Shown piece after piece: positions 53,791 through 63,720 of a DNA stretch of 64,000 nucleotides. The DNA comes from Pseudobacillus wudalianchiensis (GTDB lineage Bacteria > Bacillota > Bacilli > Bacillales > Domibacillaceae): NCBI RefSeq assembly GCF_001685015.1, contig NZ_MAYT01000032.1:83025-147024 (forward strand), in the 5' to 3' direction. The notes under the pieces are model-generated. The model had not been told where the DNA came from and made no database searches. It worked only from the letters and a program-made list of their open reading frames with translations. Within the stretch, counting starts at the first letter, position 1. Each line of letters starts with the position of its first letter. Position numbers and translations under genes: made by a program.

Positions 53791-53806
53791 TATGCACTAC
53801 TGAATA
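53791..53806 (+). promoter_or_regulatory. Candidate enhancer site upstream of permease
   Basis: TATGCACTACTGAATA matches the 16-bp palindrome found before gdh and the aldehyde dehydrogenase gene in nine of the ten conserved half-site bases (GAATA for GCATA). It is about 186 bases before the -24 element. Confidence 0.5.
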
Positions 53807-53976
53807 AAAAATAAATTATTTCTCTAAGAAAAATGTATTGATCATCCTCTTGTTACATTTTAATCCCAAATTCTTGTTTATTCTATAATAGTAAAAAAAT
53901 AATTAAGCCTGTTTTAAACCGTTTATTGTTATTTTTTGAAAAAAATATGGGTGCTTTTTGTTCTTTTTTGTAATTT

Positions 53977-53993
53977 TGGCACGAAACTTGAAT
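53977..53993 (+). promoter_or_regulatory. Sigma-54-like promoter of the permease gene
   Basis: TGGCACG-AAAC-TTGAAT: perfect -24 element, -12 with GA in place of GC. About 50 bases before the start codon. The weaker -12 may lower expression relative to the two sister promoters. Confidence 0.65.
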
Positions 53994-54045
53994 GAATATT
54001 TTAATAATTGACATTTTAAGCGGTTACAAACAGGAGGAATGATAT

Positions 54046-55395
54046 ATGCAAGAAACGGTTCAATTAAAGAGATCTTTAAGCTTATGGGCAATTGTCATGT
54101 TAGGGGTCGGCTATATGACGCCTATGGTGGCATTTGATACGTTTGGAATTGTATCGGAGGAGACAGGCGGACATGTGCCGGCTTCCTACGTTATCGCTTT
54201 AGTTGGAATGTTGTTTACAGCTGCCAGTTACGGGAAAATGGTTAGAGTTTATCCGGTGGCCGGCTCTGCTTATACGTATACACAAAAAACAATTAGTAAG
54301 AAGTTGGGGTTTTTTGTCGGTTGGGCCGCGTTGCTTGATTATCTATTTTTGCCAATGGTCAATGCGCTTTTAACAAAAATCTACTTATCCGCATTGTTTC
54401 CTGAAGTGCCTGGCTGGATTTGGGTTGTTGGCTTTGTAGTCCTTGTGACGATTGCAAATTTATTTAGCGTAAATCTTGCAGCTAATTTTAATAATTTTCT
54501 TGTTCTTTTTCAGTTTTTAGTGATCGTTGTTTTCGTCGTACTTGTTGTGAAAGGGCTTAACAGTGGGGAAGGAGCAGGAACTGTCTTTTCATTCGTTCCA
54601 TTTGCGGAAGATGGCATGTCTATCGGCCCGTTAGTAGCAGGAGCGACCGTTTTATGTTTTTCTTTCCTTGGGTTCGATGCGGTTACGACACTATCAGAAG
54701 AAACACCTAATGCTGTTAAAACCATTCCAAGAGCTATTTTCTTAACAGCGCTTGTCGGTGGCGTGCTTTTTATTACAGTATCTTATTTTACGCAAATGTT
54801 TTTCCCGGATGTATCGCGTTTTTCCGATCCAGAGGCGGCTTCTCCTGAAATCGCTTTATATGTAGGCGGCAAGTTGTTTCAGGCATTCTTCCTGGCGGGA
54901 ACACTCACAGGAACGCTTGCATCAGGACTTGCTTCTCACACGAGTGTGTCGCGTCTGTTATATGTAATGGGGCGAGATAATGTTATTCCTTCGAAGTTCT
55001 TCGGATACATTCACCCGAAATGGCGGACACCAGCGTTAAATGTTGTCTTAGTAGGTTTCATTTCATTGATCGCGATTTTCCTAGACTTAGAAACAGCTAC
55101 TTCTTTAATTAATTTCGGGGCACTCATTGCCTTTACATTCGTTAACTTAGCGGTTATTTCGCATTATGTCATTAAAATGAAGAGATATCGGACAATCAAA
55201 GACTTTATTAACTATTTAGTATTCCCTGTTGTTGGCGCGAGCATTGTTATGGTATTGTGGGTACACTTAAATATCCATTCTCTTATCCTTGGAATCATTT
55301 GGTCTGTTGTTGGAATGCTGTACTTAATGTACATCACGAACTGGTTCCGTTCTCCTGTTCCGCAAATGCATATGGAAGAAGTGCATGAACTATAA
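54046..55395 (+). CDS. APC family amino acid/polyamine permease
   Basis: A 449-aa membrane protein with 12 expected helices. [24 protein letters not shown] and [16 protein letters not shown] (seen in parts) are typical of APC transporters close to putrescine importers (PuuP-like). The regulon (diamine aminotransferase, aldehyde dehydrogenase, gdh) suggests that it imports putrescine, cadaverine or a related amine or amino acid; the substrate is inferred. RBS AGGAGG. Own sigma-54 promoter and terminator. Confidence 0.88.
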   Translation: MQETVQLKRSLSLWAIVMLGVGYMTPMVAFDTFGIVSEETGGHVPASYVIALVGMLFTAASYGKMVRVYPVAGSAYTYTQKTISKKLGFFVGWAALLDYLFLPMVNALLTKIYLSALFPEVPGWIWVVGFVVLVTIANLFSVNLAANFNNFLVLFQFLVIVVFVVLVVKGLNSGEGAGTVFSFVPFAEDGMSIGPLVAGATVLCFSFLGFDAVTTLSEETPNAVKTIPRAIFLTALVGGVLFITVSYFTQMFFPDVSRFSDPEAASPEIALYVGGKLFQAFFLAGTLTGTLASGLASHTSVSRLLYVMGRDNVIPSKFFGYIHPKWRTPALNVVLVGFISLIAIFLDLETATSLINFGALIAFTFVNLAVISHYVIKMKRYRTIKDFINYLVFPVVGASIVMVLWVHLNIHSLILGIIWSVVGMLYLMYITNWFRSPVPQMHMEEVHEL

Positions 55396-55409
55396 AATAT
55401 AAAGGGTGA

Positions 55410-55461
55410 AACCGGGACGGCTAGCAAATGGGTGCGCTAGCTAGTCCTGGTTTTTTTTATT
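55410..55461 (+). terminator. Terminator after permease
   Basis: Stem ACCGGGAC / GTCCTGGT with an inner GCTAGC / GCTAGC pairing and eight T. Confidence 0.92.
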
Positions 55462-55501
55462 TCTTAGACCAATAAATCCTTTTATGCGTAAAATAATAGG
55501 C

Positions 55502-55517
55502 TATGCAATTAAGCATA
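55502..55517 (+). promoter_or_regulatory. Candidate enhancer site upstream of gdh
   Basis: TATGCAATTAAGCATA, a near-perfect palindrome followed by AAAA, 102 bases before the -24 element. A half-site TTTATGCGTAAA lies about 20 bases upstream. The same palindrome occurs before the aldehyde dehydrogenase gene at almost the same distance. Confidence 0.75.
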
Positions 55518-55603
55518 AAAAGGGCGTGGATAATGGAAATGACAAAGCCTTCAAAAGCCCATCTAGTATAGCGAGAATGAGATTTTTAGTTTTTTGAAGC
55601 TTT

Positions 55604-55620
55604 GGCACGGAACTTGCTTC
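55604..55620 (+). promoter_or_regulatory. Sigma-54 promoter of gdh
   Basis: TGGCACG-GAAC-TTGCTT, full match to the -24/-12 consensus with GG and GC ten bases apart, 36 bases before the start codon. Confidence 0.93.
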
Positions 55621-55655
55621 TTAATAGGTAACAAATAAAAATGAGGTGTTATAAA

Positions 55656-56954
55656 TTGAGTACGAACGTACAGACAGCAGAGGCTAAGAAAACAACAGGA
55701 CAACATCCTAAAGATAATCCGCAAGAAGAATTTAAATTGATTTTAAAAGAAGCGGTAGATATTCTTGGTTACTCTGAAGAAGTATATGACTTTTTAAAGG
55801 AGCCGATGAGATTTTTAGAGGTGAATATCCCTGTCAAAATGGATAATGGCCAGACACAAGTCTTCAAAGGCTACCGTGCTCAGCATAATGATGCGAACGG
55901 ACCAACAAAGGGAGGCATCCGTTTTCATCCGGACGTAACAGCAGACGAAGTAAAAGCATTAGCTGGTTGGATGAGTTTAAAATGCGGCATTACCGGTCTT
56001 CCTTATGGCGGAGCGAAAGGCGGCATTATTTGTGAGCCACGGAGCATGAGCATGAATGAGCTTGAGCGCTTAAGCCGTGGATATGTTCGGGCGGTGAGCC
56101 AGCTTGTTGGGCCAACAAAGGATATCCCGGCACCTGATATGTATACGAATTCACAGATTATGGCTTGGATGCTAGATGAGTATGACCATATTAGAGAGTT
56201 TGATTCACCAGGCTTTATCACTGGAAAGCCGCTTGTACTAGGGGGATCAGAAGGGCGTGAAACAGCGACTTCGAAAGGCGTTCTCTACACGCTGCAAATG
56301 GTCAGTGAATTAAAGGGTATGCCGCTTGAAGGAATGAAAGTCATTGTACAAGGATTCGGAAATGTTGGCGGTTACCTTGCTTACTACTTACATGAATTAG
56401 GAGTAAAGGTAGTCGGCATTTCAGATGCTCTCGGGGCTATTTATGATCCTGAAGGACTTAATATTCCAGACTTGCTTAGCCGCCGTGATTCATACGGTAT
56501 CGTTACGGCCCAGTTCGAGAATGTCATTACAAATGAAGCGCTGATTGAACAGGAGTGTGACGTACTCATTCCAGCAGCAGTAGGCGGAGTGATTACAACG
56601 GAAAATGCTGATAGACTGAAATGTAAATTTGTCGTTGAAGCTGCTAATGGTCCAACAACGAGAGATGCGATTCAAATGCTTGATGAACGCGGAGTTCTAG
56701 TCGTTCCTGATATTCTTGCTAATTCGGGCGGCGTGATTGTTTCTTACTTTGAATGGTGCCAAAACAACCAAGGCTACTATTGGACAAAAGAATTAGTAGA
56801 AGAAAGATTGAAAGAAAAAATCCATGCTAGCTTCTTAAATGTTCAGAATACTGCTGAACAATTTGGCATAAATATGAAGACTGCTGCTTATGTAGAAGGT
56901 ATTCGCAAAATTGCTGAAGCCTCTGGATTGCGCGGTTGGATTAACCTTAATTAA
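55656..56954 (+). CDS. Glutamate dehydrogenase, NAD-type
   Basis: A 432-aa family I glutamate dehydrogenase similar to Bacillus RocG/GudB. PTKGGIRFHPDVTADEVKAL and the catalytic Lys in LPYGGAKGGI are clear, and the Rossmann domain has VQGFGNVGGYLA. It oxidises glutamate to 2-oxoglutarate and ammonium. TTG 55656 is chosen because GAGGTG lies seven bases upstream; an ATG at 55641 overlaps that RBS. A sigma-54 promoter links it to the local activator, as rocG depends on RocR in B. subtilis. It would recycle the glutamate formed by transamination. Confidence 0.93.
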   Translation: MSTNVQTAEAKKTTGQHPKDNPQEEFKLILKEAVDILGYSEEVYDFLKEPMRFLEVNIPVKMDNGQTQVFKGYRAQHNDANGPTKGGIRFHPDVTADEVKALAGWMSLKCGITGLPYGGAKGGIICEPRSMSMNELERLSRGYVRAVSQLVGPTKDIPAPDMYTNSQIMAWMLDEYDHIREFDSPGFITGKPLVLGGSEGRETATSKGVLYTLQMVSELKGMPLEGMKVIVQGFGNVGGYLAYYLHELGVKVVGISDALGAIYDPEGLNIPDLLSRRDSYGIVTAQFENVITNEALIEQECDVLIPAAVGGVITTENADRLKCKFVVEAANGPTTRDAIQMLDERGVLVVPDILANSGGVIVSYFEWCQNNQGYYWTKELVEERLKEKIHASFLNVQNTAEQFGINMKTAAYVEGIRKIAEASGLRGWINLN

Positions 56955-57166
56955 TTAGACAGCCGCCAAAAGTTTAAGGGGTGAGGTGGTCGAATCAGGA
57001 CGGCTCCGTTTCGGCATAGAAGGCAAATGATCGGGAAGTCATTGGCAGAAGGCAGAACAAATGGGAAAAATGATGCCAGCGGAGCAGCAGCTGATTTGAT
57101 CCAGGGCGGGTAAATGTTGTAAAAAGCGGTTGTCCCACTTATATGAGGAAAAGGAGATGAGTACCA

Positions 57167-57415
57167 TTGTTTGAAGAATTGATTACAAGTCCGTATAACG
57201 GAGTAGTTCAGCAAGTTCTCGTGAAGGAACGCGTAAGAATCTATGAATGGGAGCCGCTATTTATGATTAAGAACGACAACGGAGAATTGCTTCCGGTTAA
57301 AGTGGGTGTCAGCGGAGAAATTCAGTCGCTTGAAGTCCAAGAAGGAGACAACGTCATTCCTGGCATGGTACTCGCTTACGTGAAAGAAGAATTAGTTGTG
57401 AGTGCTTGTGATTGA
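57167..57415 (+). CDS. Small biotinyl/lipoyl-like domain protein
   Basis: An 82-aa protein, essentially one lipoyl/biotinyl barrel: TSPYNGVVQQVLVKERVRIYEWEPL, then KVGVSGEIQSLEVQEGDNVIPGMVLAYV (seen in parts). The usual MKM biotin site or DKA lipoyl site is not present; the hairpin reads FMIKNDNGE, so its Lys may or may not be modified. TTG 57167 lies behind AAAAGGAG. Located 212 bases after gdh with no terminator in between, it may ride on the gdh transcript. Partner enzyme unknown. Confidence 0.72.
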   Translation: MFEELITSPYNGVVQQVLVKERVRIYEWEPLFMIKNDNGELLPVKVGVSGEIQSLEVQEGDNVIPGMVLAYVKEELVVSACD

Positions 57416-57429
57416 TAAATAAGTAAATG

Positions 57430-57461
57430 GAGGAAGATGGTGTTTCCATCTTCTTTTTCTA
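57430..57461 (+). terminator. Terminator after lipoyl-like gene
   Basis: Stem GAAGATGG / CCATCTTC followed by TTTTTCT. Confidence 0.88.
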
Positions 57462-57521
57462 TTATTCTGTAAAAAGTTTGCTAAAATAATAGAAAGGGGA
57501 CAGCTAAGAGGGGGATCGAAA

Positions 57522-59651
57522 ATGTTTACGATTGATGAAAATAAATTAAATCCGATTGTTTCTATTGCAGTAGAGGATCAAGAGGATGGCAGCTTCATAG
57601 ACATCAGTACAATCAAAGAACCGTTTATATTTATGAGTGAACATGGCAAGCTTACTTCTTACGTTCATTTAAAGAGTAACCGTCTAGCACACAAAGGACA
57701 AGTAACCTTCCAAACGCTGTTGTCTCAGTCCATTCCGATTGACCAAGTGTACCATGTGAATAAAATCATTTCATTGCCTGTTATTTTCCAAGTGATTGGT
57801 GAACCGTTAACGATTATTAATGATGAAGAAGGAACTCCAATCGGTTATTTAAAACGAGAAGAATTGTTGGCGGAGTTGTTTAGACAAGAGGAACAGGGCG
57901 TTAATTTATTTAAAACCTTGCTCACCTCTATTCCGATGGGCATGTTTGTAGTAGACAGGGAAAAGAAGATCATTAACTGCAATGACGCTGGTTTGAAGAT
58001 GATTAAGTCCACTGCGGAAAAGGTCATGAATAAGCCTGCTGAGTCTATCTTTGACAAGGAGCATATTGAAAGCGTCTTTGAGACAGGGAAAACTGTGTTA
58101 AACCAAGTCCAGTTGACAGATGAGATGGGTGTTTTGCTGGATTATTGTCCGATCTCGACGCAGGATCAGAAGATTGAGGGAATGCTGATTGTTGTTCAAG
58201 ATATTCCGACCATTGAAGATATGGCAATGGAGATTGAAGATATTAAAAACCTCAATACGGATTTAAATGCGATTTTATCTACTATTTATGATGAGCTGCT
58301 CGTTGTGAATAGTAAAGGCGAGCTCATACGCTATAGTGAAACTGTAATTAGTGGATTTTGGGATACCGATTTAAAAGACATGATTGGAAAAAGCGTTCTT
58401 GAATTAGAGAAGAAAGGCTTGTTCAGTCCGTCTGTCACAAGACTAGTGATGGAAAAAAAGAAAAAAGTATCCATTGTTCAAGAAGCAAGAAGCGGCAGAA
58501 AGGTACTCGCAGTCGGCAATCCTGTTTTCAACGAAAAGGGAGAGATTGACCGTATTATTATTGCTTCTCGGGACATTACAGAAACATCGCGCTTAAAAGA
58601 TGAACTAAAGGAAATGAAGAAAATTTCGGAAAAGTATAAAAAAGAGTTAGATACTTTCAAAAATCAGGACCGTACGCTGAAAAAACTCATGTATCGTAGT
58701 CCTAAAATGGAAAAGATTATTCTCCAGGTACAGAAGATTGCTGAATTTTCTTCTACCGTGCTCATAACAGGTGAGTCAGGGGTCGGGAAAGAAGTTATTG
58801 CCCAAGCGATCCATCAGCTTGGCCGGCGCTCAAACAAGCCGTTTTTAAAATTGAATTGCGGGGCAATCCCAGAAAATCTGCTTGAAAGTGAACTGTTTGG
58901 CTATAAGAAGGGAGCTTTCACCGGGGCGGATAAAGAAGGAAAGGACGGCTATTTTAAAATGGCTGACCAGGGTGTGCTTTTCCTAGATGAGATCGGTGAA
59001 ATGCCGCTCCATTTGCAAGTGAAGCTGCTGCGTGTGCTGCAGGAACAGGAGGTCATTCCAGTCGGCAGTACTGTCGCAGAGAAAGTAGATGTGCAAATTA
59101 TCGCCGCGACGAATAAAAAGCTCGAGCAAATGGTAGAGCAAGGAACCTTCCGAGAGGATTTGTTTTACCGGCTAAATGTTATACCGCTTCATATTCCTCC
59201 GTTAAGAGAACGGATAGAAGATATTTCAGTCCTCGCTTTTCATTTCCTTCAGCAGTTAAATGATAAGTATAACAAAAGCTTTTATTTAACACCTGATGCG
59301 GTGAATGTGCTTGAGTTTTATTCTTGGCCAGGAAATGTTCGGGAGCTGCAAAACATCATTGAGCGGCTCGTTGTGTCGGCCGATGACCAGGCGATTGATG
59401 CGGAGTTTGTCAGCCAGTTTTTATCACTCGGTTATGACTTTAAGAAGGCACGTCCTATTATTACGAGAGTTGTGCCGTTGCAGGAAGCGCTTGAGGATGT
59501 GGAGGAGCAGCTGATCGTATTGGCGATGAAGCAATATAAAACAACAACAAAAGCGGCAAAAGCGCTCGGCGTCAGTCAATCATCTGTCAGCCGGAAATAC
59601 CAAAAGATTATGGGAAGCAGAAAAACTGAAAATGAAACTTCTCTCTACTAA
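57522..59651 (+). CDS. Sigma-54-dependent activator with PAS sensors
   Basis: A 709-aa bacterial enhancer-binding protein of RocR/BkdR style. The first 120 residues resemble a CBS-type region, followed by PAS domains at about 135-230 and 250-360, a coiled linker, then the AAA+ domain: Walker A GESGVGKE, sigma-54 loop GAFTGA, Walker B VLFLDEIGE, arginine-finger region FREDLFYRL. It ends with an HTH (TTTKAAKALGVSQSSVSRKY). No receiver domain, so it probably senses a ligand directly. It lies between two sigma-54 units and is the natural activator of the permease, gdh and aldehyde dehydrogenase-patA promoters. RBS AGAGGGGGA. Confidence 0.93.
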   Translation: MFTIDENKLNPIVSIAVEDQEDGSFIDISTIKEPFIFMSEHGKLTSYVHLKSNRLAHKGQVTFQTLLSQSIPIDQVYHVNKIISLPVIFQVIGEPLTIINDEEGTPIGYLKREELLAELFRQEEQGVNLFKTLLTSIPMGMFVVDREKKIINCNDAGLKMIKSTAEKVMNKPAESIFDKEHIESVFETGKTVLNQVQLTDEMGVLLDYCPISTQDQKIEGMLIVVQDIPTIEDMAMEIEDIKNLNTDLNAILSTIYDELLVVNSKGELIRYSETVISGFWDTDLKDMIGKSVLELEKKGLFSPSVTRLVMEKKKKVSIVQEARSGRKVLAVGNPVFNEKGEIDRIIIASRDITETSRLKDELKEMKKISEKYKKELDTFKNQDRTLKKLMYRSPKMEKIILQVQKIAEFSSTVLITGESGVGKEVIAQAIHQLGRRSNKPFLKLNCGAIPENLLESELFGYKKGAFTGADKEGKDGYFKMADQGVLFLDEIGEMPLHLQVKLLRVLQEQEVIPVGSTVAEKVDVQIIAATNKKLEQMVEQGTFREDLFYRLNVIPLHIPPLRERIEDISVLAFHFLQQLNDKYNKSFYLTPDAVNVLEFYSWPGNVRELQNIIERLVVSADDQAIDAEFVSQFLSLGYDFKKARPIITRVVPLQEALEDVEEQLIVLAMKQYKTTTKAAKALGVSQSSVSRKYQKIMGSRKTENETSLY

Positions 59652-59654
59652 TAT

Positions 59655-59704
59655 TAAGCTGTTTAAAAGTCCATCTATCGTGACTTTTGAGCAGCTTTTT
59701 TTGT
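59655..59704 (+). terminator. Terminator after activator gene
   Basis: Stem AAGCTGTTTAAAAGTC / GACTTTTGAGCAGCTT with mismatch tolerance, followed by TTTTT. Confidence 0.88.
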
Positions 59705-59764
59705 ATAAAGTAAAAAGTGTCTAAAATGTGAATAAATAGATCGTTTATTCACTAATTCATACAT

Positions 59765-59780
59765 TATGCAAATTAGCATA
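59765..59780 (+). promoter_or_regulatory. Candidate enhancer site upstream of aldehyde dehydrogenase-patA
   Basis: TATGCAAATTAGCATA followed by AAAA, 99 bases before the -24 element; almost the same sequence and spacing as before gdh. Confidence 0.75.
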
Positions 59781-59863
59781 AAAATAATGAATAACCTAAT
59801 TTTTTCCTTATAAAAAAAGCCTGTTAACACGCATTTTTGAGAAATATTTTAAAAATTTCAACT

Positions 59864-59880
59864 TGGCACGTTAATTGCAT
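59864..59880 (+). promoter_or_regulatory. Sigma-54 promoter of the aldehyde dehydrogenase-patA operon
   Basis: TGGCACG-TTAA-TTGCAT, a full consensus match, 37 bases before the start codon. Confidence 0.94.
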
Positions 59881-59916
59881 TATATAAAGCAAACGGAGAA
59901 TAGGAGGATGAAAAGC

Positions 59917-61413
59917 ATGTTAGAAATGCAAGCAGTAAAAACTCTTGATTTGAAAATGTACATTAATGGGGAATGGACAAACTCCAGTGACAATAAAACA
60001 CGTGAAGTATTCAATCCAGCTACTGGCGAGGTAATTGCTTACGCGGCTGAAGGTACAGTTGAGGATGCTAGAGCAGCTATTGCCGCTGCTAAGGAAGCAT
60101 TTGAAAGCGGTGTCTGGTCAGATCTTCCGACGGTTGAACGTGCTGCATACTTATTAAAGATCGCAGATAAAATTGATGAAAAAGCTGAAGAATTAGCAGC
60201 CTTGGAAACAATGAACAATGGTAAGCCGCTTCGCGAAGCAGGATTCGATATGGGAGATGCGGCTGCTTGTTTCCGTTATTACGCAGGCATGATCACTCAG
60301 CCGGACGGTGAAACGTACCATGTAGCAGATCCAATGCAAGCGATGGTTGTGAGAGAACCAGCTGGCGTGTGCGGATTAATTGTTCCTTGGAACTTCCCAA
60401 TGCTTATGAGTGTTTGGAAAATTGCACCAGCACTAGCTGCAGGGAACACAGTGGTTTTCAAACCTTCTGAAGTAACACCGGTTACACCGACAAAATTAAT
60501 TGAAATTATTGAAGAAGCAGGCGTGCCAAAAGGCGTTATCAACATGGTACACGGTGCGGGTCCTGTTGTTGGAAACGAAATTGCTTCTCACAAAGATGTA
60601 GACATGGTGTCTTTCACTGGCGGTACAAAAACAGGAAAACACATCATGAAAACAGCTGCTGATACGATGAAGAAAGTTTCCTTGGAACTTGGCGGGAAAT
60701 CACCAAATATCATCTTTGCTGATGCTGATTTTGAAGTGGCAGTAGATTACGCATTGTTCGGTATTTATTGCGGATCAGGCCAAGTATGTTCAGCTGGTTC
60801 AAGAATTCTTGTAGAAGAAAGCATCTACGATAAATTCATTGAGCGTTTCACAGAGCGCGCGAAACAAATTCAAGTGGGCAACGGAGCAGACCCAGAAACA
60901 GAAATGGGACCACTTGTAAGCCAGCAGCACATGGAAAAGGTATTAAGCTATATTGAAATCGGTAAAGAAGAAGGAGCTCGCTTGTTATTCGGCGGAGAGC
61001 GTTTAACAGAGAACGGAATGGATAAAGGCTTCTTCGTAGCACCAACAGCGTTTGCCGATACAACACAAGAGATGAGAATCGTTCAAGAAGAAATCTTTGG
61101 TCCGGTTGTAGCGATTCAAAAATTCAAAGATGAAGCAGAAGCAATCCGCTTGGCGAACGATACAGATTATGGTCTAGCAGGAGCAGTCTTCACGATTGAT
61201 GGAGCAAAAGCACTTCGCGTAATTAAGAAATTGCGTGCAGGTATTACATGGATTAACTCTTACCATCCAACGTATAACGAAGCTCCATGGGGCGGTTATA
61301 AGCAAAGTGGTATTGGCCGCAGCTTAGGAACGTACGGATTGGATGAATTCCAAGAAATCAAACAAATCAACATCAACTTAGAAGTAGAACCAGTAGGCTG
61401 GTTTAAAAACTAA
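59917..61413 (+). CDS. Aldehyde dehydrogenase (probable aminoaldehyde dehydrogenase)
   Basis: A 498-aa NAD(P)-dependent ALDH. VSLELGGKSPN has the catalytic Glu and SGQVCSAGSRIL the catalytic Cys; FTGGTKTGK is the cofactor motif. ATG 59917 is nine bases from AGGAGG, while the frame's longer start (TTG 59875) lies inside the sigma-54 -12 element and cannot be used. It is cotranscribed with the PatA-type aminotransferase (25-base gap), so it probably oxidises 4-aminobutanal to GABA or 5-aminopentanal to 5-aminovalerate, like PatD. Glutarate semialdehyde is another possibility. Confidence 0.88.
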   Translation: MLEMQAVKTLDLKMYINGEWTNSSDNKTREVFNPATGEVIAYAAEGTVEDARAAIAAAKEAFESGVWSDLPTVERAAYLLKIADKIDEKAEELAALETMNNGKPLREAGFDMGDAAACFRYYAGMITQPDGETYHVADPMQAMVVREPAGVCGLIVPWNFPMLMSVWKIAPALAAGNTVVFKPSEVTPVTPTKLIEIIEEAGVPKGVINMVHGAGPVVGNEIASHKDVDMVSFTGGTKTGKHIMKTAADTMKKVSLELGGKSPNIIFADADFEVAVDYALFGIYCGSGQVCSAGSRILVEESIYDKFIERFTERAKQIQVGNGADPETEMGPLVSQQHMEKVLSYIEIGKEEGARLLFGGERLTENGMDKGFFVAPTAFADTTQEMRIVQEEIFGPVVAIQKFKDEAEAIRLANDTDYGLAGAVFTIDGAKALRVIKKLRAGITWINSYHPTYNEAPWGGYKQSGIGRSLGTYGLDEFQEIKQININLEVEPVGWFKN

Positions 61414-61438
61414 TCAAACTGCAGGAGTGGAGATATAA

Positions 61439-62812
<1,374 letters not shown>

Positions 62813-62816
62813 AAGA

Positions 62817-62851
62817 GAAAATCCCCGGTCTGAGCACCGGGGATTTTTTAT
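62817..62851 (+). terminator. Terminator after patA
   Basis: Stem AATCCCCGGT / ACCGGGGATT followed by TTTTT. Confidence 0.95.
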
Positions 62852-62958
62852 TTAGGAGAGAATGGGACAATCCTAGATAAAATAATTTTTATTTTAGATA
62901 AATGAATCTACTTTACGGAGTATCACTGATCTTTCATGATAAAGCCGCTGTCATGACT

Positions 62959-62996
62959 GAAAAAACGACCCTCCATGCAGGAGGATCGTTTTTTAA
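62959..62996 (-). terminator. Terminator of the second SMR pair
   Basis: Symmetric hairpin AAAAAACGACCCTCC / GGAGGATCGTTTTTT just past the stop of the minus-strand SMR gene. Confidence 0.92.
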
Positions 62997-63307
62997 GAAG
63001 TAAATTTCAATCCGGCCACGCCTAGCACAATAAATAAAAGTGAAACAAATTGAAATTTATTGAGTTTTTCTTTAAACCAGATAATGCTGACGAGCGTAAT
63101 ACCGACAGTGCCGATACCAGTCCAGACGGCGTAGGCAATTCCTGCAGAAAGCTCTGTCATCGCTCTTGATAAGCAATAGAAGGAGAAGATAAAGCCGATG
63201 ACCATGACAGCGATCGGCCATTTCCTTTTTGTGCCGTTCACATATTTCATGGCAATCGTCGCAATGACTTCCTCAAAACCAGCTAGAACTAAAAAGACCC
63301 AACTCAT
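62993..63307 (-). CDS. SMR family transporter, second gene of pair
   Basis: A 104-aa small multidrug resistance protein: four helices, Glu in TM1 (FEEVIATIAMK) and AVWTGIGTVGI in TM3. It overlaps the upstream SMR gene by ATGA, so the two probably make a heterodimer exporting cationic compounds. No guanidine riboswitch precedes this pair; a TetR-type palindrome does instead. Confidence 0.9.
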   Translation of the reverse strand: MSWVFLVLAGFEEVIATIAMKYVNGTKRKWPIAVMVIGFIFSFYCLSRAMTELSAGIAYAVWTGIGTVGITLVSIIWFKEKLNKFQFVSLLFIVLGVAGLKFTS

Positions 63308-63642
63308 TGATAGTCACCTCTGCTTTGGTCTTCCCTTGTAGATGTAGATAATTTCATGCCGGCTACTCCGGAAAGCAGCAAAGCAACAAATACTAACTGA
63401 ATGAGGGAGAAAGGTTCTCCTAAATAAATTCCCATAAAATATGTTCCAGCGGTACCGATGCCGACGAAAACAGTGTAGGCAGCTGCCAGCGGGATCGTTT
63501 TATATGAACGAATGAGCAGAAGGAAGCTGGTCGCAATCAGCACTGTGACGACTGCCCAATCCGTTAGAGAATCGGCATGCTTCAAACCTGTAGCCCAAAC
63601 GACTTCTAATACACCTGCAATTAATACGATAAACCAACTCAA
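63304..63642 (-). CDS. SMR family transporter, first gene of pair
   Basis: A 112-aa SMR protein: Glu in LEVVWATGLKHA and VFVGIGTAGTYF in TM3. The start is taken at TTG 63642, six bases after GAGGTG; the GTG at 63651 lies within that RBS. It lies 20 bases from a perfect palindrome and downstream of a TetR gene, which likely represses both SMR genes until a toxic cation binds. Confidence 0.88.
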   Translation of the reverse strand: MSWFIVLIAGVLEVVWATGLKHADSLTDWAVVTVLIATSFLLLIRSYKTIPLAAAYTVFVGIGTAGTYFMGIYLGEPFSLIQLVFVALLLSGVAGMKLSTSTREDQSRGDYQ

Positions 63643-63661
63643 TGTAAGCACCTCAGTTATG

Positions 63662-63678
63662 AATGAATGTCATTCATT
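63662..63678. promoter_or_regulatory. Perfect TetR-type operator
   Basis: AATGAATG-T-CATTCATT, a perfect 17-bp palindrome between the TetR and SMR genes, typical for TetR regulators of efflux pumps. Confidence 0.8.
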
Positions 63679-63692
63679 TTTTAATTAAAATT

Positions 63693-63713
63693 GAAACGCT
63701 TCAGGAAGCGTCT
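63693..63713 (-). terminator. Hairpin after the TetR gene
   Basis: Stem ACGCTTC / GAAGCGT just after the TetR stop on the minus strand, with a short T-rich tail (TTTCAATTTT). A weak terminator; some read-through into the SMR genes is possible. Confidence 0.55.
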
Positions 63714-63720
63714 CTATTAT

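Noticed and set aside
56951-57214. 87-aa minus-strand ORF between gdh and the lipoyl-like gene; also a short plus-strand reading ending near 57113
   Set aside because: Neither has an RBS or familiar motif; the plus reading lacks a sensible start. The 212-base gap is left as unexplained leader or spacer DNA.
59875-59916. Longer N-terminus of the aldehyde dehydrogenase from TTG 59875
   Set aside because: That TTG is part of the -12 promoter element, so it cannot be translated from this promoter.
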